From an uncultured beta proteobacterium (GTDB taxonomy: Bacteria; Pseudomonadota; Gammaproteobacteria; Burkholderiales; Burkholderiaceae_C): DNA of 64,000 nucleotides. Position 1 is the first letter of the stretch. Each line of letters starts with the position of its first letter. The stretch covers positions 1 to 64,000 of the forward strand of contig CAJCCO010000060.1 in NCBI GenBank assembly GCA_903960915.1. Direction: 5' to 3'. Position numbers and translations under genes: made by a program. Positions 17,748-25,514 of the stretch are shown piece by piece. The notes beneath the pieces are model-generated. The model did not search any database. It saw only the letters and a program-made list of their open reading frames with translations, and was not told the DNA's origin.

Positions 17748-18950
17748 TTACCAGTTGGCTTCGCGGTCCGGGGTGGCGCTGATCTTGTGAATCGACAGGT
17801 CTGCGCCGTCGTACTCCTCTTCCTGACTCATGCGCAGGCCCATGGTGAGTTTGAGCACGCCATAGACCACCAAGCCACCCAGTAGCGCCCAGAGCAAGCC
17901 CATGAGCGTACCTATAAGTTGTGCCTGAAAGCTCACGCCGCCCAGGCCGCCCAACTGCTTGCTGCCAAAAATACCGGCCGCCAGGCCGCCCCAGGTACCG
18001 CACAGGCCGTGCAAGGGCCAGACACCCAGCACGTCGTCAATTTTCCATTTGTTTTGTGTCAGGGTGAACATGACCACAAAGATGGCGCCTGCCAAGCCGC
18101 CCACCACCAGCGCACCGACCGGGTGCATCAGGTCAGAGCCGGCGCACACGGCCACCAGCCCGGCCAACGGCCCGTTGTGCACAAAGCCGGGGTCGTTTTT
18201 GCCCAACAACAGCGCCGCCAGCGTGCCGCCCACCATCGCCATCAAGGAATTCACCGCCACCAGCCCCGAGATTTTGTCCAGTGTTTGTGCGCTCATGACG
18301 TTAAAGCCAAACCAGCCGACGGTCAGAATCCAAGCGCCCAGCGCCAAAAACGGAATGCTTGACGGAGGATGCGCTGAAATGGCGCCGTCCTTGCGGTAGC
18401 GGTTGGCGCGAGCGCCCAGCAGCAACACGGCGGGCAACGCAATCCAGCCGCCCACGGCATGCACCACCACGCTACCGGCAAAGTCATGAAACTCGGCACC
18501 GGTGAGGCTTTCAATCCAGGCCTGTACGCCAAAGTGGCGGTTCCAGACAATGCCTTCAAAGAAAGGGTAAACAAAGCCCACCACCACGCCCGTGGCAATC
18601 AACTGTGGCCAAAACTTGGCACGCTCCGCAATGCCGCCCGAAATAATGGCCGGAATGGCCGCCGCAAACGTCAGCAGGAAAAAGAACTTGACCAGCTCAT
18701 AGCCATTTTTGGCCACCAATTGCTCGGCGCCGACAAAAAAGCTGGTGCCATAGGCCACGCTATAACCCACCATAAAGTAGACAACGGTAGAAACCGAGAA
18801 GTCCACCAGAATCTTGACCAGCGCGTTGACCTGGTTTTTGCGCCGCACGGTACCCAGCTCCAAAAACGCAAACCCGGCGTGCATGGCCAAAACCATGACC
18901 GCGCCCAGCAGAATGAACAAGGCATCTGCGCCCTGTTTTAGTGCTTCCAT
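17748..18950 (-). CDS. amt: Ammonium transporter of the Amt/MEP/Rh family
   Basis: Conducts ammonium/ammonia across the inner membrane. The 400-residue protein has about 11 membrane helices and family segments MHAGFAFLELGTVRRKN, the first pore histidine in DFAGSVVVHAVGGW, and the second in VWPLHGLCGTWGG. The C-terminal tail (GLRMSQEEEYDGADLSIHK) is the typical GlnK-interacting tail. No glnK gene is adjacent, and I see no N-terminal signal peptide apart from the first helix. It is read away from the GDT1 gene. Confidence 0.95.
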   Translation of the reverse strand: MEALKQGADALFILLGAVMVLAMHAGFAFLELGTVRRKNQVNALVKILVDFSVSTVVYFMVGYSVAYGTSFFVGAEQLVAKNGYELVKFFFLLTFAAAIPAIISGGIAERAKFWPQLIATGVVVGFVYPFFEGIVWNRHFGVQAWIESLTGAEFHDFAGSVVVHAVGGWIALPAVLLLGARANRYRKDGAISAHPPSSIPFLALGAWILTVGWFGFNVMSAQTLDKISGLVAVNSLMAMVGGTLAALLLGKNDPGFVHNGPLAGLVAVCAGSDLMHPVGALVVGGLAGAIFVVMFTLTQNKWKIDDVLGVWPLHGLCGTWGGLAAGIFGSKQLGGLGGVSFQAQLIGTLMGLLWALLGGLVVYGVLKLTMGLRMSQEEEYDGADLSIHKISATPDREANW

Positions 18951-19128
18951 GAAGACCTCTTTGAAAAATAGGGGTTAAGTTGGTGCATTTTTTTGCAACT
19001 GCACAAAAGGCACCAAAACTAAGCAATAAACACGCCAAATTTGAACGGCACACATCCCAAAACTGTGCGGCCGGGCTCCGGACTCTTGCCTGGCGAGGGC
19101 CAATGCACGCGCCGGTTACGATTGGACG

Positions 19129-19692
19129 ATGGAAGCATTCTTGATCTCAACCGGACTCGTGGCCCTGGCCGAAATGGGCGACAAAACCCAGCTTTTGGCC
19201 CTTATATTGGCCGCGCGCTTTCGCAAACCCTGGCCTATCGTGCTGGGCATTCTGGTGGCCACGCTGGCCAACCACGGCCTGGCCGGCGCCGTGGGCGCCT
19301 GGGTAACCACGCAATTGGGGCCCCAGGTTTTGCGCTGGGTGCTGGGCGCATCTTTTATTGCCATGGCGGTCTGGATGCTGGTGCCCGACAAGATCGACGA
19401 CGAGGACACCGGACAAGCGCCGCGCTTTGGCGTATTTGGCACCACCGTGATCGCCTTCTTTTTAGCCGAGATGGGCGACAAAACCCAAATTGCCACCGTC
19501 ATGCTGGCCGCGCAATACAGCCCCTACATCTTGGTGGTAGCCGGCACCACGCTGGGCATGATGCTGGCCAATGCCCCCGTGGTCTGGCTGGGCGAGCGCA
19601 TGACGCGCCTGGTACCGCTGCGCATCGTGCACCTGGTGTCCGCCGCCATCTTCATGGCCCTGGGGTTGGTGGCCCTGCTGGCGCCGGCTTGA
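19129..19692 (+). CDS. TMEM165/GDT1 (UPF0016) family cation exporter
   Basis: A small membrane transporter of 187 residues built from two similar halves of three helices, each opening with the hallmark E-x-G-D-K-T motif (EMGDKTQLLAL near residue 12 and EMGDKTQIATV near 114). Members move Mn2+ or Ca2+ out of the cytoplasm; in bacteria a manganese-export role (MntX/MneA type) is established. I looked for a yybP-ykoY manganese riboswitch in the 178-base leader and found no convincing match. Its stop codon overlaps the TATACT of the metX promoter region. Confidence 0.9.
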   Translation: MEAFLISTGLVALAEMGDKTQLLALILAARFRKPWPIVLGILVATLANHGLAGAVGAWVTTQLGPQVLRWVLGASFIAMAVWMLVPDKIDDEDTGQAPRFGVFGTTVIAFFLAEMGDKTQIATVMLAAQYSPYILVVAGTTLGMMLANAPVVWLGERMTRLVPLRIVHLVSAAIFMALGLVALLAPA

Positions 19693-19698
19693 TATACT
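19693..19698 (+). promoter_or_regulatory. Candidate -10 box for the metX leader
   Basis: TATACT at 19693-19698 would start transcription near 19704, exactly at the first base of the riboswitch P1 stem. No well-spaced -35 box is visible (TTGGTG at 19666-19671 is 21 bases away), so this rests on the -10 match and the position. Confidence 0.35.
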
Positions 19699-19703
19699 GC
19701 CCT

Positions 19704-19752
19704 GGCGCCGATTTGCTACAGCTTGCGGGCGCTTAACAAGTTCAGCTAAAGA
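19704..19752 (+). promoter_or_regulatory. SAM-II type riboswitch upstream of metX
   Basis: The leader has the compact H-type pseudoknot layout of the SAM-II (metA) RNA motif. P1 pairs GCGCC (19705-19709) with GGCGC (19728-19732), the conserved GATTTG follows P1 (19710-19715), and CTTG (19722-19725) pairs with CAAG (19737-19740) as the pseudoknot. The conserved GCTAAA follows (19745-19750). SAM-II RNAs lower expression of methionine-biosynthesis genes when S-adenosylmethionine is plentiful, and metX is a classic target. A terminator lies 14 bases downstream. The call is by eye, without a covariance-model score. Confidence 0.72.
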
Positions 19753-19763
19753 CGCCCTGCCCA

Positions 19764-19796
19764 CCCGGCTTCGCCTTTAGCGACGCCGGGTTTTTT
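19764..19796 (+). terminator. Intrinsic terminator between the SAM-II riboswitch and metX
   Basis: CCCGGC (19764-19769) pairs with GCCGGG (19785-19790) and is followed by six T (19791-19796), 8 bases before the metX ATG. Placed directly after the riboswitch, it is the likely expression platform: with SAM bound, transcription ends before metX. Confidence 0.8.
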
Positions 19797-19804
19797 ATTT
19801 ACAA

Positions 19805-20995
19805 ATGAACGTCACGCCACAGTCCATGCACTTCGATGCGCCTTTGCAGCTGCAAAGCGGCGCCTCGCTGCACCACTACGACCTGAGTTTTGAAACCTAC
19901 GGCACGCTCAATGCCGAGCGCTCCAACGCCGTGCTGATTTGCCACGCGCTCAACGCCTCGCACCATGTGGCGGGCGTTTATGCCGGGCAGGCCAAGTCCG
20001 AAGGCTGGTGGAACAGCATGATTGGCCCGGGCAAAGCGGTAGACACCGCGCGATTTTTTGTCATCGGCGTGAACAACCTGGGCTCCTGCTTTGGCTCCAC
20101 CGGCCCCATGCACACCAACCCCGACACCGGGCAGGTCTACGGCGCCGACTTTCCCGTGGTCACGGTTGAAGACTGGGTCAACGCCCAGGCCCGATTGCTC
20201 GACGCCCTGGGTATTCAAACCCTGGCCGCTGTCATGGGCGGATCCTTGGGCGGCATGCAGGCCCTGAGCTGGGCCCTGCAATACCCCGACCGACTGCGCC
20301 ACGCCGTGGTGGTGGCCAGCGCGCCCAACCTGACCGCCGAGAACATTGCCTTCAACGAGGTCGCGCGCCGCGCCATCGTGACCGACCCCGACTTCCATGG
20401 CGGCAACTTCTACCAGCACGGCACCGTGCCCAAGCGCGGCCTGCGCATTGCCCGCATGATTGGCCACATCACCTACCTCAGCGACGACGTGATGAACGAA
20501 AAATTTGGCCGGCAACTGACCGCCGTACCGCGCCCTGCAGCGCTTGCTGCGGCCGCCGCCACCGCTGCCACGGCCGAAGAAGCCGCCACCGCCAGCGCAT
20601 ACCGCTACTCCACGCTGGACGCCGAGTTCCAGATCGAGAGCTACCTGCGTTACCAGGGCGACAAGTTTGCCGACTACTTTGACGCCAACACCTACCTGCT
20701 GATCACCCGCGCGCTGGACTACTTCGACCCGGCCCGCACCTACGGCGGCGACCTGAGCCACGCGCTGGCCCGTGCCACCTGCAAGTTTTTGCTGGTGAGC
20801 TTCACCACCGACTGGCGCTTTGCCCCACAGCGCAGCCGCGAAATTGTCAAAGCCCTACTCGACAACCGGCGAGATGTGAGCTACGCCGAGATTGACGCCC
20901 CGCACGGGCACGACGCCTTTTTACTCGACGACCCGCGCTACCACAGCGTGGTGAGCGCCTATTTCCAACAAGTGGACCAGGGGTTGGGCACATGA
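19805..20995 (+). CDS. metX: Homoserine O-acyltransferase MetX
   Basis: Activates homoserine with an acyl group for methionine synthesis. The 396-residue alpha/beta-hydrolase protein has [13 protein letters not shown], the nucleophile Ser near residue 147 in [13 protein letters not shown], and the C-terminal GHDAFLLD with catalytic His. Whether acetyl or succinyl is transferred cannot be read safely, since both occur in MetX-fold enzymes. An alanine-rich stretch of about 20 residues (about 241-262) looks like a lineage-specific insertion. It overlaps metW by 4 bases and is controlled by the upstream SAM-II riboswitch. Confidence 0.96.
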   Translation: MNVTPQSMHFDAPLQLQSGASLHHYDLSFETYGTLNAERSNAVLICHALNASHHVAGVYAGQAKSEGWWNSMIGPGKAVDTARFFVIGVNNLGSCFGSTGPMHTNPDTGQVYGADFPVVTVEDWVNAQARLLDALGIQTLAAVMGGSLGGMQALSWALQYPDRLRHAVVVASAPNLTAENIAFNEVARRAIVTDPDFHGGNFYQHGTVPKRGLRIARMIGHITYLSDDVMNEKFGRQLTAVPRPAALAAAAATAATAEEAATASAYRYSTLDAEFQIESYLRYQGDKFADYFDANTYLLITRALDYFDPARTYGGDLSHALARATCKFLLVSFTTDWRFAPQRSREIVKALLDNRRDVSYAEIDAPHGHDAFLLDDPRYHSVVSAYFQQVDQGLGT

Positions 20996-21573
20996 GCGAC
21001 AACTCCACCATGCAAGCCATCGCAGCCCTGGTGCCCCACGGCAGCCGCGTGCTCGACCTCGGGTGTGGCGACGGCGCCCTGCTGGCCTACCTGCAAAGCA
21101 CGCGCGGCTGCACCGGCTACGGCATTGAAATTGACGACCACAACGTGCTGGCCTGTGTGCAGCGCGGTGTCAACGTCATCCAGCTCAACCTGGACGAAGG
21201 CCTGTCCTTGTTTACCGACGCCTCGTTTGACGTGGTGCTGCAAATCGACACCCTGCAACACCTGCGCAACGCCGAGGTGATGCTGCGCGAGACCGTGCGC
21301 GTGGGGCGCCTAGGTATCGTCGCCTTCCCCAACTTTGCGCACTGGCCTAACCGCCTGAGCGTGTTGCGCGGGCGCATGCCCGTCACCCGGCGACTGCCTT
21401 ACCAGTGGTATGACACGCCCAACATCCGCGTGGGCACACACGCCGACCTGGCCGTGCTGGCGCAACGCAGCGGCCTGCGCGTGCTCGACAGCTTTGGCCT
21501 GCAAAACGGCCAGACCGTGCGCTTTGCCCCCAATTGGCGCGCCGGCACCTCGGTCTACACCCTGTCGCGCTGA
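20992..21573 (+). CDS. metW: Methionine biosynthesis protein MetW
   Basis: A 193-residue class I methyltransferase-fold protein with the SAM-binding motif [15 protein letters not shown] (residues about 20-34). MetW is typically encoded right after metX in proteobacteria and is needed for full MetX function. The ATGA overlap with metX implies coupled translation and shared control by the SAM-II riboswitch. The reaction catalysed, if any, is not known from sequence. Confidence 0.95.
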   Translation: MSDNSTMQAIAALVPHGSRVLDLGCGDGALLAYLQSTRGCTGYGIEIDDHNVLACVQRGVNVIQLNLDEGLSLFTDASFDVVLQIDTLQHLRNAEVMLRETVRVGRLGIVAFPNFAHWPNRLSVLRGRMPVTRRLPYQWYDTPNIRVGTHADLAVLAQRSGLRVLDSFGLQNGQTVRFAPNWRAGTSVYTLSR

Positions 21574-21612
21574 GCCACACTGCTGGCCTCGCCAAGCCCA
21601 AAAGCCCGCGCC

Positions 21613-23013
21613 ATGCCCATCTCACGCTTAGAGGCCTTCAAATTCTGGCTCAAGCTGGGCTTCATCAGCTTTGGCGGCCCAGCCGGCCAGATTGCCGTCA
21701 TGCACCGGGAGCTGGTGGAGAACAAACGCTGGATCTCGGAAGACCGCTTTCTTCACGCGCTCAACTACTGCATGCTGTTGCCCGGCCCGGAGGCCCAGCA
21801 GCTGGCCACGTACCTGGGCTGGCTGATGCACCGCAGCTGGGGCGGCATCGTGGCCGGGACGCTGTTTGTGCTGCCCTCCCTCTTTATCTTGCTGGGCCTC
21901 AGTTGGCTGTACGTGCTGTTTGGCAGCCTGCCCTGGCTGGCGGGGCTGCTCTACGGCATCAAGCCGGCAGTGGCGGCGCTGGTGGTGCAAGCGGTGCACC
22001 GCATCGGCAGCCGCACCTTGAAACAACCCAAGCAGGCCCCGCTGCTCTGGGCCGTGGCCGTGCTCAGCTTTGTCGCCATCTCATTCCTCAACGTGCCCTT
22101 TCCGGCGGTGGTGTTGGCTGCGGCGCTCACTGGCTGGATCGGCTCGCGGTGGCTGCCCGGGCAGTTTGCCGACCGTGTCACCCCTACTACCGGCCCCCAA
22201 GCCAGCGAACACGGCTTACACGGCGTACACGGCGAACACAGCGCAAATGCCGCGCCACCGGCTGGCCAGGCCCTGATTAACCACAACACACCGCGGCCCG
22301 CCCACACGCGCTATACCCCGGCCCGGCTGGCGCGGGTGCTGCTCATTGGCCTGGGCTTGTGGCTGCTGCCCATGGGCCTGCTGGTGGCTTGGCAAGGCTG
22401 GCACGGCGCGCTGGCGCAGATGGGCTGGTTTTTTACCAAGGCCGCCCTGCTGACCTTTGGCGGTGCGTATGCGGTGCTGCCTTATGTCTACCAGGGCGCC
22501 GTCGAGCAATTTGGCTGGCTCAGCGCAGCGCAGATGATGGACGGCCTGGCCCTGGGCGAAACCACGCCCGGCCCGCTGATCATGGTGGTGGCTTTTGTCG
22601 GCTTTCTGGGCGGCTGGAGCCAACAAGTGCTAGGGCCTACGCACCTGCTGGGCGGCGCTGCCCTGGCCGCCATCGTGGTGACCTGGTTCACTTTTTTGCC
22701 CTCGTTCATTTTCATTTTGGCGGGTGGCCCGCTGGTCGAATCCACCCACGGCAAACTGCATTTCACCGCCCCCCTGACGGCCATCACCGCCGCCGTGGTG
22801 GGCGTGGTGGCCAGTCTGGCGGTGTTTTTCATCGCGCACATTGCTTACCCCAGCGGGGTCGCCGGCACCGGCTGGAGCCGGCTCGACCCCGTGGCCATCG
22901 GCCTGACACTGGCCGCTGGGCTGGCCCTGCTGCGCTTCCGCCGCGGCCTGGCAGAAGTCCTGGCGGCTTGTGCGCTGGCGGGTTTGGCCGCCAAGCTGCT
23001 GGGCTGGGCCTGA
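21613..23013 (+). CDS. chrA: Chromate transporter ChrA
   Basis: CHR-family membrane protein that exports chromate. At 466 residues it is a long-chain ChrA with two homologous halves, each starting with an FGG segment (FGGPAGQIAVMHRELVENK in the first, FGGAYAVLPYVYQGAVE in the second) and carrying the PGP motif (LLPGPEAQQLATYLG; TTPGPLIMVVAFVG). About ten membrane helices are visible. A His/Thr-rich linker (about residues 190-225) joins the halves. It follows metW by 39 bases but is not functionally linked. No chrB regulator is nearby. Confidence 0.93.
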   Translation: MPISRLEAFKFWLKLGFISFGGPAGQIAVMHRELVENKRWISEDRFLHALNYCMLLPGPEAQQLATYLGWLMHRSWGGIVAGTLFVLPSLFILLGLSWLYVLFGSLPWLAGLLYGIKPAVAALVVQAVHRIGSRTLKQPKQAPLLWAVAVLSFVAISFLNVPFPAVVLAAALTGWIGSRWLPGQFADRVTPTTGPQASEHGLHGVHGEHSANAAPPAGQALINHNTPRPAHTRYTPARLARVLLIGLGLWLLPMGLLVAWQGWHGALAQMGWFFTKAALLTFGGAYAVLPYVYQGAVEQFGWLSAAQMMDGLALGETTPGPLIMVVAFVGFLGGWSQQVLGPTHLLGGAALAAIVVTWFTFLPSFIFILAGGPLVESTHGKLHFTAPLTAITAAVVGVVASLAVFFIAHIAYPSGVAGTGWSRLDPVAIGLTLAAGLALLRFRRGLAEVLAACALAGLAAKLLGWA

Positions 23014-23078
23014 GCCTGCCACGCGCTTGGGGCAACGGCTTGCAACAGCATAGTGCGAGTTCGTGCGAGTCCCTGCGG

Positions 23079-23113
23079 TTGACGGGAAAAAGTCACAACA
23101 GTACACTGGTGTA
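23079..23113 (+). promoter_or_regulatory. Sigma-70 promoter with overlapping TetR-type operator (left operon)
   Basis: TTGACG (23079-23084), 17 bases, then TACACT (23102-23107) form a near-ideal promoter for the operon starting at 23145. The -10 box is the left half of a palindrome, TACAC-TG-GTGTA (23102-23113). The 16-mer at 23101-23116 is the exact reverse complement of the one at 29100-29115, beside the tetR gene, so the same repressor very probably controls both. Confidence 0.72.
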
Positions 23114-23144
23114 TTGAAAATGCGCTTCCTGACTGGAGATTTTG

Positions 23145-23969
23145 ATGACTGACCTCGTGGTTCGACGCTTGCTGGTAGACTTGGCCACGCCGTTTCCTGG
23201 CCGCTGGAACGGTGGCGACGCGTTTCGTTCGGCATTTTTCAATGCCCTGTCTATGAGCTTTCCTGTGGGCGAGCAGTACTTCATGGACTCGGTGCGCAAC
23301 GGCCTGAAGGCCTTGCCCGAGGCCAAGCGCGCGGCACTGGCCGCCGAGGTGCAGGGCTTTGTGGGCCAGGAGGCCACGCACCGGCGCCTGCACGCCCTGT
23401 TCAATGGTCAGCTGGAAAAGCTGGGTTACCGCAATGAAATTGAAGCGCGTGCGCTGCGTCGCCTCAAGGCCAACGCCCCCCGCAACGTGCGCATGCACGT
23501 CGCCGCCACCGCCGCCACCGAACACTTCACCGCCCTGTTTGCCAACTGGATGCTGCGCCACCCCGAAGCACTGGCCGGCGCCGAACCCCGGCTGCAAACC
23601 CTGTGGCTGTGGCACAGCGCCGAAGAGGCCGAGCACGCCTGCACTGCCTTTGACGTCTACAACGCGCTGGGCGGTGACTACACCAGGCGCATCCGCACCT
23701 TCCACTACATCACCATCACCTTCCTCGCCGACGTGATGCGCCAGACCGTACGCAACCTTTGGCACGACGGCAGCCTGTTCAAGTGGCGCACCTGGCAAAG
23801 CGGCGCCCAGCTGCTGCTGGCGCGCGATGGCATGCTGCGCGGCAACTACCGCCAGTGGCGCGACTACAAGGCCCGCGACTTTCACCCCAGCCAGCATGAC
23901 GCCACCCTGTCCCAAAACTGGCTGCGCGACAACGCCAACCAGTTTTCCGTGGTCGGTCAGGCAGCCTAA
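23145..23969 (+). CDS. Metal-dependent hydrolase, PF10118 type
   Basis: The 274-residue protein resembles the family of predicted metal-dependent hydrolases (PF10118), helical ferritin-like proteins with conserved Glu/His metal ligands: FPVGEQYFM, FVGQEATHRRLH and LWHSAEEAEHACTAFDVY. Substrates are unknown for the family. I chose ATG 23145, 6 bases after GGAG; a TTG one codon upstream is less likely. It is the first gene behind a promoter whose -10 box overlaps the TetR operator, and it lies 3 bases before the next gene. It is probably cytoplasmic, as no signal peptide is seen. Confidence 0.85.
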   Translation: MTDLVVRRLLVDLATPFPGRWNGGDAFRSAFFNALSMSFPVGEQYFMDSVRNGLKALPEAKRAALAAEVQGFVGQEATHRRLHALFNGQLEKLGYRNEIEARALRRLKANAPRNVRMHVAATAATEHFTALFANWMLRHPEALAGAEPRLQTLWLWHSAEEAEHACTAFDVYNALGGDYTRRIRTFHYITITFLADVMRQTVRNLWHDGSLFKWRTWQSGAQLLLARDGMLRGNYRQWRDYKARDFHPSQHDATLSQNWLRDNANQFSVVGQAA

Positions 23970-23972
23970 GCC

Positions 23973-24605
23973 ATGGCCGCCCTGCTGACCCACCCCATGC
24001 TGCAGTTAGCGCTGTCATTGCTCGTGTTCTACGCCTTGTTTTTAGGGTGGTACGGCGGACGGGGCACCCCCTTGAGCGCCGCTGAAATTGAAACCTTCAA
24101 ACGCCTCATGGCGCCCAACCTGCAAGACCCAGCCAGCCAACACCTTCTGGACGAGATAGAGGCTTTGGTGGCCAAAGACGATGGGCGCGAGTTTGTTATG
24201 CAAAACCTGGTGCGTTACCGGCCCAAGGCCCTGTACCCGCCAGGCCACCACTACAGCGACGACCCGCGCGAAGCCGACAGGCGCTACGGCCGCTCCATCG
24301 TCTGGCCCTTGCTGCGCTACGGCAATCTGCCGATCTGGATTGCACGGCGTGCCGGCAACTTCATCGAGCCCGACGGCGCCGACGCCTGGCACTACGTGGC
24401 CATGGTGCGCTACCGCAGCCGCCGCGACTTTCTGCGCTTTGCGCTGGCCAGCGAGAAGAAAAACAACTTCATCCACAAATGGGCCGCGATTGAAAAAACC
24501 CACGTCTTCCCGGTGCAACCCCTGATCAGCCTGGTGTTTGTGCGCGCCATGGTGGGCATGGCGCTGGCCCTGCTGGGCGTGGCGATTGGCGGCTGGCTGC
24601 GCTAA
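23973..24605 (+). CDS. Unrecognised membrane protein, 210 aa
   Basis: I do not recognise a named family. The protein has a membrane helix at each end (about residues 8-25 and 188-208) around a soluble domain of about 160 residues. The segments FVMQNLVRYRPKALYP and DAWHYVAMVRYRSRRDFLRFAL recall dimeric alpha/beta-barrel (DUF1330-like) proteins, in which a beta strand reads M-x-x-Y-R-S-R. It follows the PF10118 gene by 3 bases and belongs to the TetR-controlled operon. It may act at the inner-membrane surface together with its neighbours. Confidence 0.7.
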   Translation: MAALLTHPMLQLALSLLVFYALFLGWYGGRGTPLSAAEIETFKRLMAPNLQDPASQHLLDEIEALVAKDDGREFVMQNLVRYRPKALYPPGHHYSDDPREADRRYGRSIVWPLLRYGNLPIWIARRAGNFIEPDGADAWHYVAMVRYRSRRDFLRFALASEKKNNFIHKWAAIEKTHVFPVQPLISLVFVRAMVGMALALLGVAIGGWLR

Positions 24606-24631
24606 TCAAGCCCCTCAAGAATCGACCGCCT

Positions 24632-25477
24632 TTGACCTCCTCAGTCTCTGCCAAAGCCGTCCTCTGGAGCGCGGCCACCCTGCTTCTGGGCTTGTTTATC
24701 TGGCTCGGCCTGCCCGCCACGCTGCGGGTTTTGGGCTTGCACCCGGCCTACCACGGCCCGCTGCATTCCTTTGCGGGCAAGCGCGCCCTGGTGATCACCA
24801 CCAGCCATGCGGTGCTGGGTGACAGCGGCAAAGCCACCGGGGTGTTCGGCTCCGAAATGACCGCGCCGTACTACGCCTTTTTGGATGCCGGCATGCGCGT
24901 CGATGTGGCCAGCATTCAGGGCGGCGCCATTCCGATAGAGCCCATCTCATTTCTCTGGCTGCTGGCCGCGCCGTCTGATCAACGCTACCTGAAAGACCCC
25001 GCTTTTCAGGCCAAGGTGCAGCACTCGCTGCCCATTGAAAAGCTGGACATCAGCCAGTACGACATCGTCTTTCTGGCCGGTGGCTGGGGCGCCGCCTACG
25101 ACCTGGGCACCTCCGCCGCCCTGGGCCAGTTGATGACCCAGGCCTGGGCTGCGGGCAAAGTGCTGGGCGGTGTGTGCCACGGCCCGCTCGGGCTGCTCTT
25201 GGCCAAGGACAGCTCGGGGGCCCCTTTGTTGCAGGGCAAACATGTGACCGCGGTCACCAACCGCCAAGTCGCACAGCTGGGCATTGAAATCACCCCCCAA
25301 CACCCCGAGCGCGAGTTGCGCGCCGCTGGCGCCCTGTTCGAAAGTGCCAGCGCCTTCCAAGATATTTTTGCCAACCACACGGTCGTTGACGGCCGCCTGG
25401 TCACCGGCCAAAACCAAAACGCCGGCATTGAAACGGCGCAGAAAATGATGCGTGCCGCAGGTGCAACGCCCCTCTAA
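24632..25477 (+). CDS. Membrane-anchored DJ-1/PfpI family protein
   Basis: After an N-terminal membrane helix (about residues 10-33) the protein has a DJ-1/PfpI/Hsp31-type domain. It shows the acidic-loop Glu in GVFGSEMTAPYYAF, the nucleophile cysteine in the elbow GGVCHGPLGLL (about residue 185), and a downstream acid region. Family members are glyoxalases, deglycases or chaperones. The membrane anchor suggests work at the periplasmic face. The start is a TTG at 24632; no in-frame ATG fits before the domain. It is the third gene of the TetR-controlled left operon. Confidence 0.85.
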   Translation: MTSSVSAKAVLWSAATLLLGLFIWLGLPATLRVLGLHPAYHGPLHSFAGKRALVITTSHAVLGDSGKATGVFGSEMTAPYYAFLDAGMRVDVASIQGGAIPIEPISFLWLLAAPSDQRYLKDPAFQAKVQHSLPIEKLDISQYDIVFLAGGWGAAYDLGTSAALGQLMTQAWAAGKVLGGVCHGPLGLLLAKDSSGAPLLQGKHVTAVTNRQVAQLGIEITPQHPERELRAAGALFESASAFQDIFANHTVVDGRLVTGQNQNAGIETAQKMMRAAGATPL

Positions 25478-25514
25478 AATTAATAAACCCAAAACACGGG
25501 TGGAGACAAGACAC

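Noticed and set aside
18951-19128. Possible manganese (yybP-ykoY) riboswitch before the GDT1 gene
   Set aside because: This class often controls such exporters, but the conserved core of the motif is not visible in the leader.
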